DNA of 64,000 nucleotides from Piscibacillus sp052246295 (lineage in GTDB: Bacteria; Bacillota; Bacilli; Bacillales; Alkalibacillaceae), in the NCBI GenBank assembly GCA_052246295.1, contig JBQQCO010000016.1; one strand, given 5' to 3'. Within the stretch, counting starts at the first letter, position 1, and each line of letters starts with the position of its first letter. The notes under the pieces were generated by a model, which worked only from the letters and a program-made list of their open reading frames with translations, did no database searches and was not told the origin of the DNA. Below are positions 1 to 7,753 of this stretch, piece by piece. The position numbers and the translations under genes are program-made.

Positions 1-270
1 ATACGCCTCATCATCACGCTCTTCATCCCCATCACGTAATGGCGTTTTAAGGTTTTTAGGGATTTTACCACCAAATTTAGCTTTACCTTCCTCTTTAGCC
101 TCTTCAATCGCTTCTTCAATTAATTTAATCGTTTTAGTGTCAGACTTTGGAATGATGATTGACATGGAATATTTCTCATCATCTCCATCATTGATCGCCT
201 TCGGTTCAAAAATATTGACATAGCTTGCACGTACTTTACCTGTAATAACCTTTGTTCCATCTCGTTTCAT
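1..270 (-). CDS. Phage DUF2815-type protein (partial, C-terminus outside window)
   Basis: The N-terminal 90 codons are visible, starting MKRDGTKVITGKVRASYVN behind a good ribosome site (AAAGGGAGAG). The sequence resembles DUF2815 proteins, usually annotated as phage single-stranded-DNA-binding proteins and usually encoded beside DUF2800 genes, as here. It is the last visible gene of the leftward prophage operon. The remainder lies beyond the left edge. The family assignment comes from recall of sequence style and gene order. Confidence 0.75.
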   Translation of the reverse strand, partial: MKRDGTKVITGKVRASYVNIFEPKAINDGDDEKYSMSIIIPKSDTKTIKLIEEAIEEAKEEGKAKFGGKIPKNLKTPLRDGDEERDDEAY

Positions 271-293
271 AGAAAAATCTCTCCCTTTATAAA

Positions 294-1469
294 TTAGTTT
301 TTAATTTCATCAAACTCATCTTCAGCTTTAACTGCTAGAGCCGGGCGTTTATCCGACTCAGGTACTAATGTTGGTTTTCCTGGCGGTTTAACAATATAAT
401 CACTCAGTATCTCTTCCACTGTTTTCTTACCTATGGCTTTTTCAAGCTTAGAAATCGGTAGAACTTTTTCAACTACAAATTTATCTTTAGGGTAATCCTG
501 TTCAAGAATTTCTTTAATCTTATCTTCATCGGTATATTTACGATTGCTTCGTCCCTCTACTAGCTTCCAACCGTCAAACTCAGCACCGTCTGTTGCTTTA
601 CTTAAAGCCCAATCTTGAACATCTTTTGCCCATTTTTGTAGCTCATCTGCTTGGAACAACACTTCTGAAATCTCTTCTTTAGATAATAAATGAGGATCCT
701 TAAATTTATTTGGGATGTTCAAGTTAGCTTCTGCCCTCGCACGGCAGGTATGTTTGATTTTACAAAAACGACAATGCTCTCCGGGAACAAACTCACCTTC
801 GCCATTCCAGGCTTTTTCAGCCCGAGGCTTAACGTAGTTTTCACCCCACTGCTTTAATTCTTCTACTGACATGTGATCTGAAGATACGTTGTTTAGACGA
901 GGTTGAATGATGGTCATAATGACCTCTTTAACATCTTCAATCATGTCGAATATGGATAAGGCACCAAGTGCGTATAATCTTAGTTGCGGATTTCCAACTG
1001 CTGAAACCTCAATCCCTTTTCCGAATTTCAAATCGATAATTTCAAGAACGCCACCATTAAACGTTACTACATCACCCGTCCCAAATGATTCTGGAACGTA
1101 ATCGCTAAGGTCTAACCTCTCTTCAAACATTAAAGTTGGCTGGGTTTCAGCCCTTGCTTTTGCTTCATTTATACGTTCCTGGACTAATTCAACGTACTCT
1201 TTAACGTAGTCGTGCAATTCATCAGAGTAATATTCATTCTCTTTCATCTTCTTCAGTTCAATATTGAACTTACGCTTCGACATCCCTTGGTAGAGGTGGG
1301 CAAAGTGTAATTCAGACAATTCATGAGCGAATGTTCCCTCTTCTGCATAAACACTTGTTTTATCCTCAATGCCTTTCTCTGCAGATGGAGCAGCTGTACA
1401 AACCAGCCAACGATGAGCTCCAGATGCAGAGAGGATGGCGTGATCACGTTCAGCATGATTGACACTCAT
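294..1469 (-). CDS. DUF2800 phage protein, Cas4/PD-(D/E)XK nuclease-like
   Basis: A 391-residue protein opening MSVNHAERDHAILSASGAH, typical of DUF2800 phage proteins. It carries PD-(D/E)XK-like elements: GTGDVV near residue 130, then EIIDLKFGKG near 143. A cysteine cluster near residues 233-245 (CRFCKIKHTC) could bind a metal or Fe-S centre, as in Cas4/RecB-type nucleases. Its ATG overlaps the upstream stop by 4 bp (ATGA), indicating translational coupling. The likely role is phage replication or recombination. Nuclease activity is inferred from the motifs. Confidence 0.85.
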   Translation of the reverse strand: MSVNHAERDHAILSASGAHRWLVCTAAPSAEKGIEDKTSVYAEEGTFAHELSELHFAHLYQGMSKRKFNIELKKMKENEYYSDELHDYVKEYVELVQERINEAKARAETQPTLMFEERLDLSDYVPESFGTGDVVTFNGGVLEIIDLKFGKGIEVSAVGNPQLRLYALGALSIFDMIEDVKEVIMTIIQPRLNNVSSDHMSVEELKQWGENYVKPRAEKAWNGEGEFVPGEHCRFCKIKHTCRARAEANLNIPNKFKDPHLLSKEEISEVLFQADELQKWAKDVQDWALSKATDGAEFDGWKLVEGRSNRKYTDEDKIKEILEQDYPKDKFVVEKVLPISKLEKAIGKKTVEEILSDYIVKPPGKPTLVPESDKRPALAVKAEDEFDEIKN

Positions 1470-1843
1470 GACAAGTTCTCCTCAACAAACTTCATATATT
1501 CGTCATAGTGCTCTTCTGGTAATTCACTCACTTTAGATACACCTTTTTCATCTAAGAACGATTTAAGTAACTGTCTATTTTCTTTATCAGCTTGAATGAA
1601 TTCACGCGTTTTAGTCGTTACAGTATCTAAGCTATATTGTGATTTAGGCTTATCCTCTTTCTTATTTTTAGAGGAGGATTTTTTTGGCTTGTCCTCTTTT
1701 TTAGTTTTAGTTGTTGGTTCAGGCTTAGCCGATTCTTCAGTAGAACTAACTGACGTAGGAATGGATTGATTTTCAAGACTTTCAGCTAAACGGTTAATGG
1801 CTGAAGCTAAATCTGGCGCTTCAATCGTTAATTTAATATCCAT
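1466..1843 (-). CDS. Lysine-rich phage protein preceding DUF2800
   Basis: A 125-residue protein in three parts: a short N-terminal segment (MDIKLTIEAPDLASAINRL), a low-complexity Lys/Ser/Thr/Pro linker at about residues 35-68 (KKEDKPKKSSSKNKKEDKP), and an acidic helical C-terminus. A small linker-containing protein of this kind often precedes DUF2800 in Firmicute prophages. The function is unknown. The start has a strong ribosome site (AAAGGGAGAG) and the stop overlaps the DUF2800 start. Confidence 0.7.
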   Translation of the reverse strand: MDIKLTIEAPDLASAINRLAESLENQSIPTSVSSTEESAKPEPTTKTKKEDKPKKSSSKNKKEDKPKSQYSLDTVTTKTREFIQADKENRQLLKSFLDEKGVSKVSELPEEHYDEYMKFVEENLS

Positions 1844-1913
1844 TTATCTCTCCCTTTCTTGTTAAAAAATTGATTTTAGGATAAACTGTTTCTTAAATAG
1901 GTTTTTTCTAATG

Positions 1914-1955
1914 CCCGCTATCTAAGTTGCCGCTTAGAAAGTGGGTTTTTTATTT
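1914..1955 (+). terminator. Intrinsic terminator pointing rightward, against the operon
   Basis: The stem pairs CCCGCTATCTAAG with CTTAGAAAGTGGG (one A-A mismatch, one G-U pair), has a six-base loop, and is followed by TTTTTT on the plus strand. All neighbouring genes are on the minus strand, where the hairpin is followed by no U-tract. It is therefore either a terminator for antisense transcripts or a structured element of the leftward phage mRNA. Confidence 0.5.
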
Positions 1956-2219
1956 GGTCCATAATTCTTGAAGTTTTCTTTCAAGATGTTTAATTTTGGT
2001 CTGTGTTTCTTGAACATACAAAGTTTTCATAGCATCTGTTAGATTTCCAGTTGTTGATTTAAAAATGACTTCGTTGTTCCAAGTTTGAAACTTAACAACA
2101 TCTACCTGATTAATACACTCAAGATTTTCTTTTAGTTTATTAATTTCAGATATAATATCTAAGGTGTCTTTTGCATCTACTTCCAACTGATTCAGCTCTG
2201 TTTGTTTCAATGACCTCAC
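1950..2219 (-). CDS. Small phage protein, coiled-coil
   Basis: An 89-residue, Leu/Lys/Glu-rich protein with likely coiled-coil stretches at each end (residues 10-35 and 68-87). No family recognised. The start is GTG just after AAAGGGC; an ATG start is not available nearby. It is part of the closely packed leftward prophage early operon and may be a structural or regulatory accessory factor, though nothing in the sequence says which. Confidence 0.55.
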   Translation of the reverse strand: MRSLKQTELNQLEVDAKDTLDIISEINKLKENLECINQVDVVKFQTWNNEVIFKSTTGNLTDAMKTLYVQETQTKIKHLERKLQELWTK

Positions 2220-2230
2220 GCCCTTTCAAA

Positions 2231-2455
2231 TTAATCTTTTGCGTCTAGTTTCATAGCGCCGATATATTCTAAGATTTCTCGAGCATCTTCACTTAAATTG
2301 TGAGCTCCCACAAATTCATCATTGCCTAATATATAAATCTCCTCATCCATAAAAACTTCATTACCGAGCAGATCGGTACCGTAGATTTCACGTTTTTCAA
2401 CATATCCTTTGTCACGTACTTTTGTGACATCTGGATGCTCTAACTCTTTTGTCAT
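2231..2455 (-). CDS. Small acidic phage protein, YqaI-like
   Basis: A 74-residue acidic protein with a good ribosome site (AGAAAGGGTG). The central segment, EIYGTDLLGNEVFMDEEIY, resembles the small phage proteins related to B. subtilis skin-element YqaI, which have an 'IYGDEI...GD' pattern. The resemblance is weak, and no function is known for that group. Confidence 0.55.
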   Translation of the reverse strand: MTKELEHPDVTKVRDKGYVEKREIYGTDLLGNEVFMDEEIYILGNDEFVGAHNLSEDAREILEYIGAMKLDAKD

Positions 2456-2470
2456 AGCGACCCACCCTTT

Positions 2471-2737
2471 CTACTTATTCACGCGATACATCAAATGGTG
2501 CGCTTGGACACCTTGCGCTTTCATCTCTTCAGCAAACTGTTCCAATTGATGACTGACCTCAATTTTGGCTTGTAAATCCATAGCTTCATGAAACGATTTG
2601 TGCAGCACTTTCATAAACCCCTTAGCCTGCTCGTAATCTTTGTAACGCTGAGCAATGCTAGCGCGATCTAACAAATATTTCATACCGGCCATTTGACGTT
2701 CCAGTTGTTCTTCTAGAGAAAAATGCGATTGTGACAA
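2471..2737 (-). CDS. Small helical phage protein
   Basis: An 88-residue, mostly helical protein (FSLEEQLERQMAGMKYLLD near the N-terminus). I chose a TTG start because GGGAGAG lies about 10 nt upstream. The longer frame's ATG 30 bases further out has no ribosome site. No family recognised. It sits mid-operon among early prophage genes. Confidence 0.5.
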   Translation of the reverse strand: MSQSHFSLEEQLERQMAGMKYLLDRASIAQRYKDYEQAKGFMKVLHKSFHEAMDLQAKIEVSHQLEQFAEEMKAQGVQAHHLMYRVNK

Positions 2738-2772
2738 TAAAATCACTCTCCCTATTGAAATATGCAATTTAA

Positions 2773-2988
2773 CTAACCCACCACTTTCGGGGTCAATGAT
2801 TTAACACGGTTGTACATACGTTTAGCTCTTACATCATTTTTAAGGTCATAAGCTTCTTCCAGGTCACGTTTTAATAGCTCGAAACGTTCTAATTTCATCT
2901 GATCACTGTCCATCGATAAAATGTCTTCAATCCGATTGTCTAACCTTATCCATTCTGCCCAAGTCATTTTTGCGGTTACTGAACTCAT
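2773..2988 (-). CDS. Small phage protein
   Basis: A 71-residue charged helical protein (MTWAEWIRLDNRIEDILSM near the N-terminus). GAGGTG precedes its ATG, which overlaps the end of the upstream HTH gene by 4 bp, so the two are probably translationally coupled. No family recognised. Confidence 0.55.
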   Translation of the reverse strand: MSSVTAKMTWAEWIRLDNRIEDILSMDSDQMKLERFELLKRDLEEAYDLKNDVRAKRMYNRVKSLTPKVVG

Positions 2989-3185
2989 AAAGATTTCACC
3001 TCGCTTTCTGTTTTAGGTATATAAGGATATTTCTCATGAAAATAAAGAATCGGTATTTTGCCTTGTTCAATGTAATAGCCCTTTTGTTCCAATTCTTTGT
3101 TCATCTGCTGTATGCGGTAATATGCTGTTCGTTGTGAACATTGTAATAAGTCCGCTATATCATCAGCGTTATAAAAATGTTTCAA
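2985..3185 (-). CDS. Small helix-turn-helix protein (excisionase/MerR-like)
   Basis: A 66-residue protein. FYNADDIADLLQCSQRTAYY looks like a winged-helix HTH of the type in phage excisionases and MerR-like activators, followed by a short basic tail. I chose the TTG start because GGAGGTGA lies five bases upstream; the longer GTG start would overlap that ribosome site. It follows the Cro-like gene directly and may control early genes or excision. Confidence 0.65.
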   Translation of the reverse strand: MKHFYNADDIADLLQCSQRTAYYRIQQMNKELEQKGYYIEQGKIPILYFHEKYPYIPKTESEVKSL

Positions 3186-3190
3186 CAGGG

Positions 3191-3388
3191 TCACCTCCCG
3201 TTAACTTGATGCATACCCAAAAATTCCGCTATTCGCTCTTTGTACTTCGTACCATTTCTAGTACCTTTAAAAATCTCAGACACGTAAGTTGTAGATACAC
3301 CTAATTCGTTTGCGAGTTCAGTCATGGTAATCCCTTTTAGCAACATTATCTTTCTAGCTTCAGCACCGAACTCTGTATAGTTAGACAT
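3191..3388 (-). CDS. Cro-like XRE-family regulator
   Basis: A 65-residue single-domain HTH protein. ITMTELANELGVSTTYVSEI (about residues 20-39) is a classical XRE HTH. It is the first gene of the leftward operon, divergent from the two-HTH repressor at 3657, which is the normal Cro/CI layout. Its stop codon forms part of the ribosome site of the next gene (GGGAGGTGA). Confidence 0.8.
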   Translation of the reverse strand: MSNYTEFGAEARKIMLLKGITMTELANELGVSTTYVSEIFKGTRNGTKYKERIAEFLGMHQVNGR

Positions 3389-3434
3389 TTACAATCACCC
3401 ACTTTCATTTATTGTAAAATTTTCAGCTTAGTTA

Positions 3435-3463
3435 TTGACTGTTGACTGAAAATATTCTACTAT
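3435..3463 (+). promoter_or_regulatory. Rightward promoter in the immunity region, flanked by operators
   Basis: TTGACT, a 17-bp spacer, then TACTAT. The region holds a repeated word: ATTTTCAG near 3419, its complement CTGAAAAT at 3446-3453 inside the spacer, and ATTTTCAG again near 3503. These inverted copies are good candidates for repressor/Cro binding sites. The leftward cro promoter probably overlaps (TACAAT on the minus strand near 3411-3416). Confidence 0.55.
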
Positions 3464-3468
3464 TAACA

Positions 3469-3551
3469 AGAAGGCAAACTAAATAGTAATCGTTGGGGGA
3501 CGATTTTCAGTTAGGGTTCAATGAACCTCAGTTTTTTTGTTGCCTTTTTTG
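3469..3551 (+). ncRNA. Candidate structured leader or small RNA of the phage switch
   Basis: The segment begins at the predicted start site of the 3435 promoter and ends in a T-run. Its ends pair (AAGGCAA with TTGCCTT, followed by TTTT). Inside are two further hairpins, AATCGT/ACGATT (about 3488-3505) and GGTTC/GAACC (about 3515-3527). It would be an RNA of about 80 nt with its own promoter and terminator, either an attenuated leader of the repressor mRNA or a separate small RNA. No coding frame of note. Inference from sequence only. Confidence 0.4.
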
Positions 3552-3580
3552 CGAATAACTAAGCTGATATGACTAATATT

Positions 3581-3598
3581 AACTGCATATTTGCAGTT
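3581..3598. promoter_or_regulatory. Palindromic operator candidate upstream of repressor
   Basis: AACTGCATATTTGCAGTT is an inverted repeat with 7-bp arms, about 60 bp upstream of the repressor start. It differs from the ATTTTCAG operators to its left and could be an autoregulatory site. Confidence 0.35.
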
Positions 3599-3656
3599 TG
3601 TCAACTGGTTATTCACAAATTTACAGTTAAAATTTTTTAGGAGGTTTTATAAAGCT

Positions 3657-4268
3657 ATGTCAATAGTGGAGAATATCCAGTTGCTATGCAGAAAAAATGG
3701 AATATCTGTACCTATGTTAGAAAAGGAATTAGGTTTAAGTAGAGGATCTGTTTACAGATGGGATAAAAACTCCCCATCAGTGGACAAGCTTCAACGTGTT
3801 GCAAACTATTTTAGAGTAAGACTGGACGACATCGTAGGCAGAGGAGACATATTTAATACTGGTTGGGCGATAAAAGAAGAAAGGGAACGACAAGGAATAA
3901 CTCTAGAGGAAATGTCTGAAGCAATAAAAATAGCTCCAGATATTTTGAAAAAGTATGAGTTAGACGAATTCCCACTAACAACAGAAACACTAGAGGACAT
4001 TGTTAGTCTCTTTCAAATGTCGGTTCCTGAATTTCTGGTTGAGTATGAACTTTGGAATGAAGAAATACCTGAACATTTTAAAGGTGATGTTGATAAATAC
4101 TTAGAGTTTAAAAAAGCTGAACTTAATGATATGGCGGCTGAAACTAAACAATCTTATAAAGTAGAGACAATCGCAGCTCATCACGATAGCGACAACTGGA
4201 CTGAGGAGGAACTTGAAGAGATTGAACGCTTCAAAGAATTCTTAAAATCAAAAAGAAATCACGACTAG
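3657..4268 (+). CDS. Phage repressor with two XRE HTH domains
   Basis: A 203-residue protein. The first HTH is at about residues 15-40 (VPMLEKELGLSRGSVYRWDK) and a second HTH-like domain is near residues 70-110 (QGITLEEMSEAIKIAPDIL). An acidic C-terminal tail follows. I chose the ATG 12 nt after AGGAGG; the open frame extends upstream without a ribosome site. It is followed directly by an ImmA-type protease gene, whose ribosome site starts at this gene's stop codon. The pair suggests repressor cleavage as the induction switch. Confidence 0.8.
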   Translation: MSIVENIQLLCRKNGISVPMLEKELGLSRGSVYRWDKNSPSVDKLQRVANYFRVRLDDIVGRGDIFNTGWAIKEERERQGITLEEMSEAIKIAPDILKKYELDEFPLTTETLEDIVSLFQMSVPEFLVEYELWNEEIPEHFKGDVDKYLEFKKAELNDMAAETKQSYKVETIAAHHDSDNWTEEELEEIERFKEFLKSKRNHD

Positions 4269-4279
4269 GAGGTTCGCCT

Positions 4280-4741
4280 GTGTACGAGCTTTTATTACAA
4301 GAAATCGAAGAAAATAACATTCTATTAAAAGAAACACCTATAAAAGGGAAAATTAAAGGATTATACGGAGATAACGTCATATGGCTAAATAGTAAAATCG
4401 AAACTTCGATTGAAAAAACTTGTGTATTGGCTGAAGAACTCGGCCACCACTTTACAACTGCTGGCGACATCTTAGATCAATCACAGACGACCAATGTTAA
4501 GCAAGAAAAGTTAGCGAGACTATGGGCTTATAATAGATTAGTGCCTCCAGAAAAGTTGCTAGATGCTTTTTTGCATGGGTGTAAATCAAGATATGAGGTT
4601 GCTGAATATCTAGAAGTTACTGAAGAGTTTTTAGAAAATTGCATTCAAGCTTATAAACAAAAATACGGAGAAAAAATGAAAGTGGGTGATCATCATGTGA
4701 TGTACTTTAACCCGTTGTCTATTTATATTTCTTTTGAGTGA
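4280..4741 (+). CDS. ImmA/IrrE-family metallopeptidase
   Basis: A 153-residue protein of the phage-type ImmA group, which cleaves the adjacent repressor in known systems such as ICEBs1. The zinc-site region reads CVLAEELGHHFTTAGD (about residues 50-65). The first position of the usual HExxH is Glu (EELGH), as I recall for many phage members. The C-terminal part is helical, with a sequence (RYEVAEYLEVTEEFLENC) typical of the family. The start is GTG seven bases after AGGAGG. Confidence 0.8.
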   Translation: MYELLLQEIEENNILLKETPIKGKIKGLYGDNVIWLNSKIETSIEKTCVLAEELGHHFTTAGDILDQSQTTNVKQEKLARLWAYNRLVPPEKLLDAFLHGCKSRYEVAEYLEVTEEFLENCIQAYKQKYGEKMKVGDHHVMYFNPLSIYISFE

Positions 4742-4756
4742 GAGGAGATGATTTTT

Positions 4757-5800
4757 ATGCCGGTATATAAAGATGAAAAACGAGGCACCTATTATTTTAT
4801 TGTTTGGTATAAAGATATTTACGGGAGACCTAAGCAGAAAATGAAAAGGGGGTTTAAAAAAGAAAAAGATGCTAAACTTGCTGAAGCAGAATTTATAGTT
4901 GAGCACAAAAACGGCTCGTCTCCTGATGCCACTTTTGAACATGTTTTTTACCATAACATTAAACATAGCGAGCTTAAACCTAAAACTGAGCGCAGAAGGA
5001 TAAATGAATATAACCGACACATGAAAGGTAAGTTTGGCCAATTAAAAATGAAGGATATTACAACTCAACAATGTTTAGATTTTAAACACTATTTATTGGA
5101 ACAGTTAAATTCAAGTGAATCTGCTCGGACTGTATATTCAGGTTTTAAAATCGTTATAAACCATGCGATTAAATATTTTGACTTAGAAAGAGATCCAGCA
5201 AAAGGAGTCCCTCCAATTAAAAGACCAAAAAGAAAGCATAAGTATATTAGAAGATCAGACCTAGAAAACCGAGTGAAGGACTTTGAAAACCCAGTATTTA
5301 AACAAATGTGTATTTTTATGTTTTTTACAGGCTTGCGAGTAGGAGAAGCAGCCGCATTACAATGGGTGGATGTTGACCTCGATTCAAAAGAAGCAGATGT
5401 GAATAAAACACTCGACTTTTATAAGAAAGAGTTCGGTCCACCTAAAACGACATCCAGTGAAGATATTGTTCCGTTGGCTGACTTTTTAATTGATATGTTA
5501 ATAGAAATTAAAAAAGAGCAACGTAGTGGCTATTACGGTTTTAATGAAAATTACCAGGTATTTGGTGGGTTAAGACCTATATCTTATGCTGTCTTTCATA
5601 AAGCGTTTAAGAAAGTATTCCCTGAATTTACTCCTCATGATTTACGTCATAGTTTTGCTTCCTACTTAGCTAACCAAGGTGTCGATATATTCGTCCTTAA
5701 ATCTCTTATGAGACATGATAACATCCAGGAAACCATTAACACCTACGGGCATCTATATAAAGAAAAAAAGCACGAGGCAATAAGCTTTTTAAATCAATAA
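4757..5800 (+). CDS. Tyrosine recombinase (phage integrase)
   Basis: A 347-residue integrase. It has an N-terminal arm-binding domain (YKDEKRGTYYFIVWYKD), a SAM-like core-binding domain near residues 60-150, and a catalytic domain with Arg in FFTGLRVGEAAAL, HDLRHSFAS (HxxR) and the nucleophile Tyr in NTYGHLY. I chose the ATG nine bases after GAGGAG; the ATG three codons earlier touches the ribosome site. It is the last gene of the element and lies 66 bp from, and convergent with, sufB, marking the insertion point. Confidence 0.92.
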   Translation: MPVYKDEKRGTYYFIVWYKDIYGRPKQKMKRGFKKEKDAKLAEAEFIVEHKNGSSPDATFEHVFYHNIKHSELKPKTERRRINEYNRHMKGKFGQLKMKDITTQQCLDFKHYLLEQLNSSESARTVYSGFKIVINHAIKYFDLERDPAKGVPPIKRPKRKHKYIRRSDLENRVKDFENPVFKQMCIFMFFTGLRVGEAAALQWVDVDLDSKEADVNKTLDFYKKEFGPPKTTSSEDIVPLADFLIDMLIEIKKEQRSGYYGFNENYQVFGGLRPISYAVFHKAFKKVFPEFTPHDLRHSFASYLANQGVDIFVLKSLMRHDNIQETINTYGHLYKEKKHEAISFLNQ

Positions 5801-5866
5801 CGTTATCACTGCGTTATCATAAGCTTATTCCTCGCACTCAAAATCCTATTATATCAACAACTAAGA
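5801..5866. other. Probable element-chromosome junction (att site) at sufB 3' end
   Basis: The 66 bp between the integrase stop and the sufB stop should contain, or adjoin, one attachment site. GTTATCA occurs twice close together here. There is no obvious intrinsic terminator for sufB, so its native terminator may lie beyond the far end of the element. The core cannot be defined without the left end. Confidence 0.45.
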
Positions 5867-7264
5867 TTAACCAATTGAACCTTCCATTTCGAATTTAATT
5901 AGACGGTTCATTTCAACCGCATATTCCATTGGAAGTTCTTTTGTAAATGGCTCGATGAAGCCCATGACGATCATTTCTGTTGCTTCTTCTTCAGAAATGC
6001 CGCGGCTCATGAGATAGAATAATTGTTCTTCAGATACTTTCGATACTTTCGCTTCGTGCTCTAATGAAATATTTTCATTTAGAACTTCGTTGTAAGGAAT
6101 TGTATCTGATGTTGATTCGTTATCTAAGATTAATGTGTCACACTCGATGTTAGAGCGTGCACCGTCAGCATTTTTACCAAAGTGTACGATTCCACGGTAT
6201 GTTACTTTACCACCTTGTTTAGAGATGGATTTCGAAACGATTGTAGAAGACGTGTTTGGTGCTAGGTGGTGCATTTTCGCACCAGCATCTTGGTGCTGAC
6301 CTTTACCAGCTAACGCGATGGATAATGTCATACCGCGTGCGCCTTCACCTTTAAGAAGAACTGCTGGATATTTCATTGTTAATTTAGAACCTAAGTTACC
6401 GTCAACCCATTCCATTGTTGCGTTTGCATCAGCAGACGCACGCTTTGTTACTAGGTTGTAAACGTTGTTTGCCCAGTTCTGGATTGTTGTATAACGGCAA
6501 TAAGCATCTTTCTTAACAAAAATTTCTACTACAGCACTGTGTAGTGAGTTTGATGAGTAAACTGGTGCTGTACAACCTTCTACGTAGTGTACAGAAGCTC
6601 CTTCATCAACAATGATTAACGTACGTTCAAACTGACCCATGTTCTCAGAGTTAATACGGAAGTACGCTTGTAAAGGCGTTTCAACCTTTGTGTTCTTCGG
6701 TACATAGATGAATGATCCACCTGACCAAACAGCTGTGTTAAGTGCTGAGAACTTATTATCAGAAGCTGGAATTAGCTTACCGAAGTACTCTTTGAAAAGA
6801 TCTTCGTTTTCTTTAAGTGCTGTGTCTGTATCTTTGAATACAACACCCATCTCTTCTAATTCTTTCTCCATGTTGTGGTATACAACTTCTGATTCGTACT
6901 GTGCAGATACACCTGCTAGATACTTTTGCTCTGCTTCAGGAATACCTAAACGATCAAACGTCTGCTTGATTTCATCAGGTACTTCATCCCATGAACGTTG
7001 AGTACGTTCAGATGGTTTTACATAGTACGTGATTTCGTCAAAGTCTAACTCGTTTAAGTCGCCGCCCCATTGAGGCATTGGCTTGCTATAGAATTTTTCT
7101 AAAGCTTTTAGACGATACTCTAACATCCATTCAGGTTCATCTTTTCTTGCCGAGATTTCACGAACAACGTTTTCCGTTAGACCACGCTCAGTACGGAAAA
7201 TAGACACGTCACGGTCATGGAAACCATACTTATAATCGCCTACTTCTGGTGCCTTTTTAGCCAT
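5867..7264 (-). CDS. sufB: SufB, Fe-S cluster scaffold subunit
   Basis: A 465-residue protein, the normal Bacillus SufB length. It is the core scaffold of the SufBCD complex, which assembles Fe-S clusters in the cytoplasm. The family sequences GSFIYVPKNTKVETPLQAYF, YVEGCTAP and EHEAKVSKVSEEQLFYLMSR are present. The start is the ATG (MAKKAPEVGDY) behind AAAGGAGGGG; the longer frame lacks support. It is the last gene of sufCDSUB, and the prophage is inserted just beyond its stop without altering the reading frame. Confidence 0.97.
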   Translation of the reverse strand: MAKKAPEVGDYKYGFHDRDVSIFRTERGLTENVVREISARKDEPEWMLEYRLKALEKFYSKPMPQWGGDLNELDFDEITYYVKPSERTQRSWDEVPDEIKQTFDRLGIPEAEQKYLAGVSAQYESEVVYHNMEKELEEMGVVFKDTDTALKENEDLFKEYFGKLIPASDNKFSALNTAVWSGGSFIYVPKNTKVETPLQAYFRINSENMGQFERTLIIVDEGASVHYVEGCTAPVYSSNSLHSAVVEIFVKKDAYCRYTTIQNWANNVYNLVTKRASADANATMEWVDGNLGSKLTMKYPAVLLKGEGARGMTLSIALAGKGQHQDAGAKMHHLAPNTSSTIVSKSISKQGGKVTYRGIVHFGKNADGARSNIECDTLILDNESTSDTIPYNEVLNENISLEHEAKVSKVSEEQLFYLMSRGISEEEATEMIVMGFIEPFTKELPMEYAVEMNRLIKFEMEGSIG

Positions 7265-7303
7265 GTAGTACCCCTCCTTTGAATAATTAGGTGCCAAACC
7301 AGC

Positions 7304-7753
7304 TTACTGGTCTTCCTTTTCAACACCTTGTTCCATTGCTTTCCAAGCTAATGTTGCACATTTGATTCTTGCTGGGAATTTAGAAACGCCTTGTAGAGCT
7401 TGAATATCTCCTAAATCCTCTAATTTATAATCATCTGTATTCACTTCTTCACCAAGCATCATATCGGAGAACATTTTAGAGATTTTAATCGCATCTTCTA
7501 CTTTTTTCCCGATAATTACTTGCGTCATCATGGAAGCTGATGACATTGAAATTGAACACCCTTCACCTTCGAACTTAGCATCTTCAACCAGACCATCTTC
7601 AACCTTAAGTTGCAGATCAATACGATCACCACATGTTGGGTTATTCATTTCTATTGTAATATGGTCACCTTCAATTTTTCCACGGTTACGCGGATTCTTA
7701 TAGTGATCCATAATCACTTGTCTGTAAAGTGTATCTAAGTTATTAAAAGACAT
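7304..7753 (-). CDS. sufU: SufU, zinc-dependent sulfur acceptor
   Basis: A 149-residue protein. It takes persulfide sulfur from SufS and passes it to the SufBCD scaffold. The zinc ligand and sulfur-accepting cysteines are seen in NPTCGDRIDL, EGEGCSISMSSASMM and IKCATLAW. The start (MSFNNLDTLY) lies inside the 3' end of sufS, an 11-bp overlap, with AAAGGAG upstream. The gene order S-U-B is standard for Bacillaceae. Confidence 0.96.
   Translation of the reverse strand: MSFNNLDTLYRQVIMDHYKNPRNRGKIEGDHITIEMNNPTCGDRIDLQLKVEDGLVEDAKFEGEGCSISMSSASMMTQVIIGKKVEDAIKISKMFSDMMLGEEVNTDDYKLEDLGDIQALQGVSKFPARIKCATLAWKAMEQGVEKEDQ

Noticed and set aside
3591..3656. Longer repressor start at 3591
   Set aside because: No ribosome site there and the operator palindrome overlaps; the ATG at 3657 has AGGAGG.
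3806..4000. 64-codon minus-strand frame inside the repressor gene
   Set aside because: Antisense shadow without a ribosome site.
4631..5041. 136-codon minus-strand frame
   Set aside because: Antisense to the integrase and protease genes, hydrophobic by complement of Lys-rich codons, no ribosome site.
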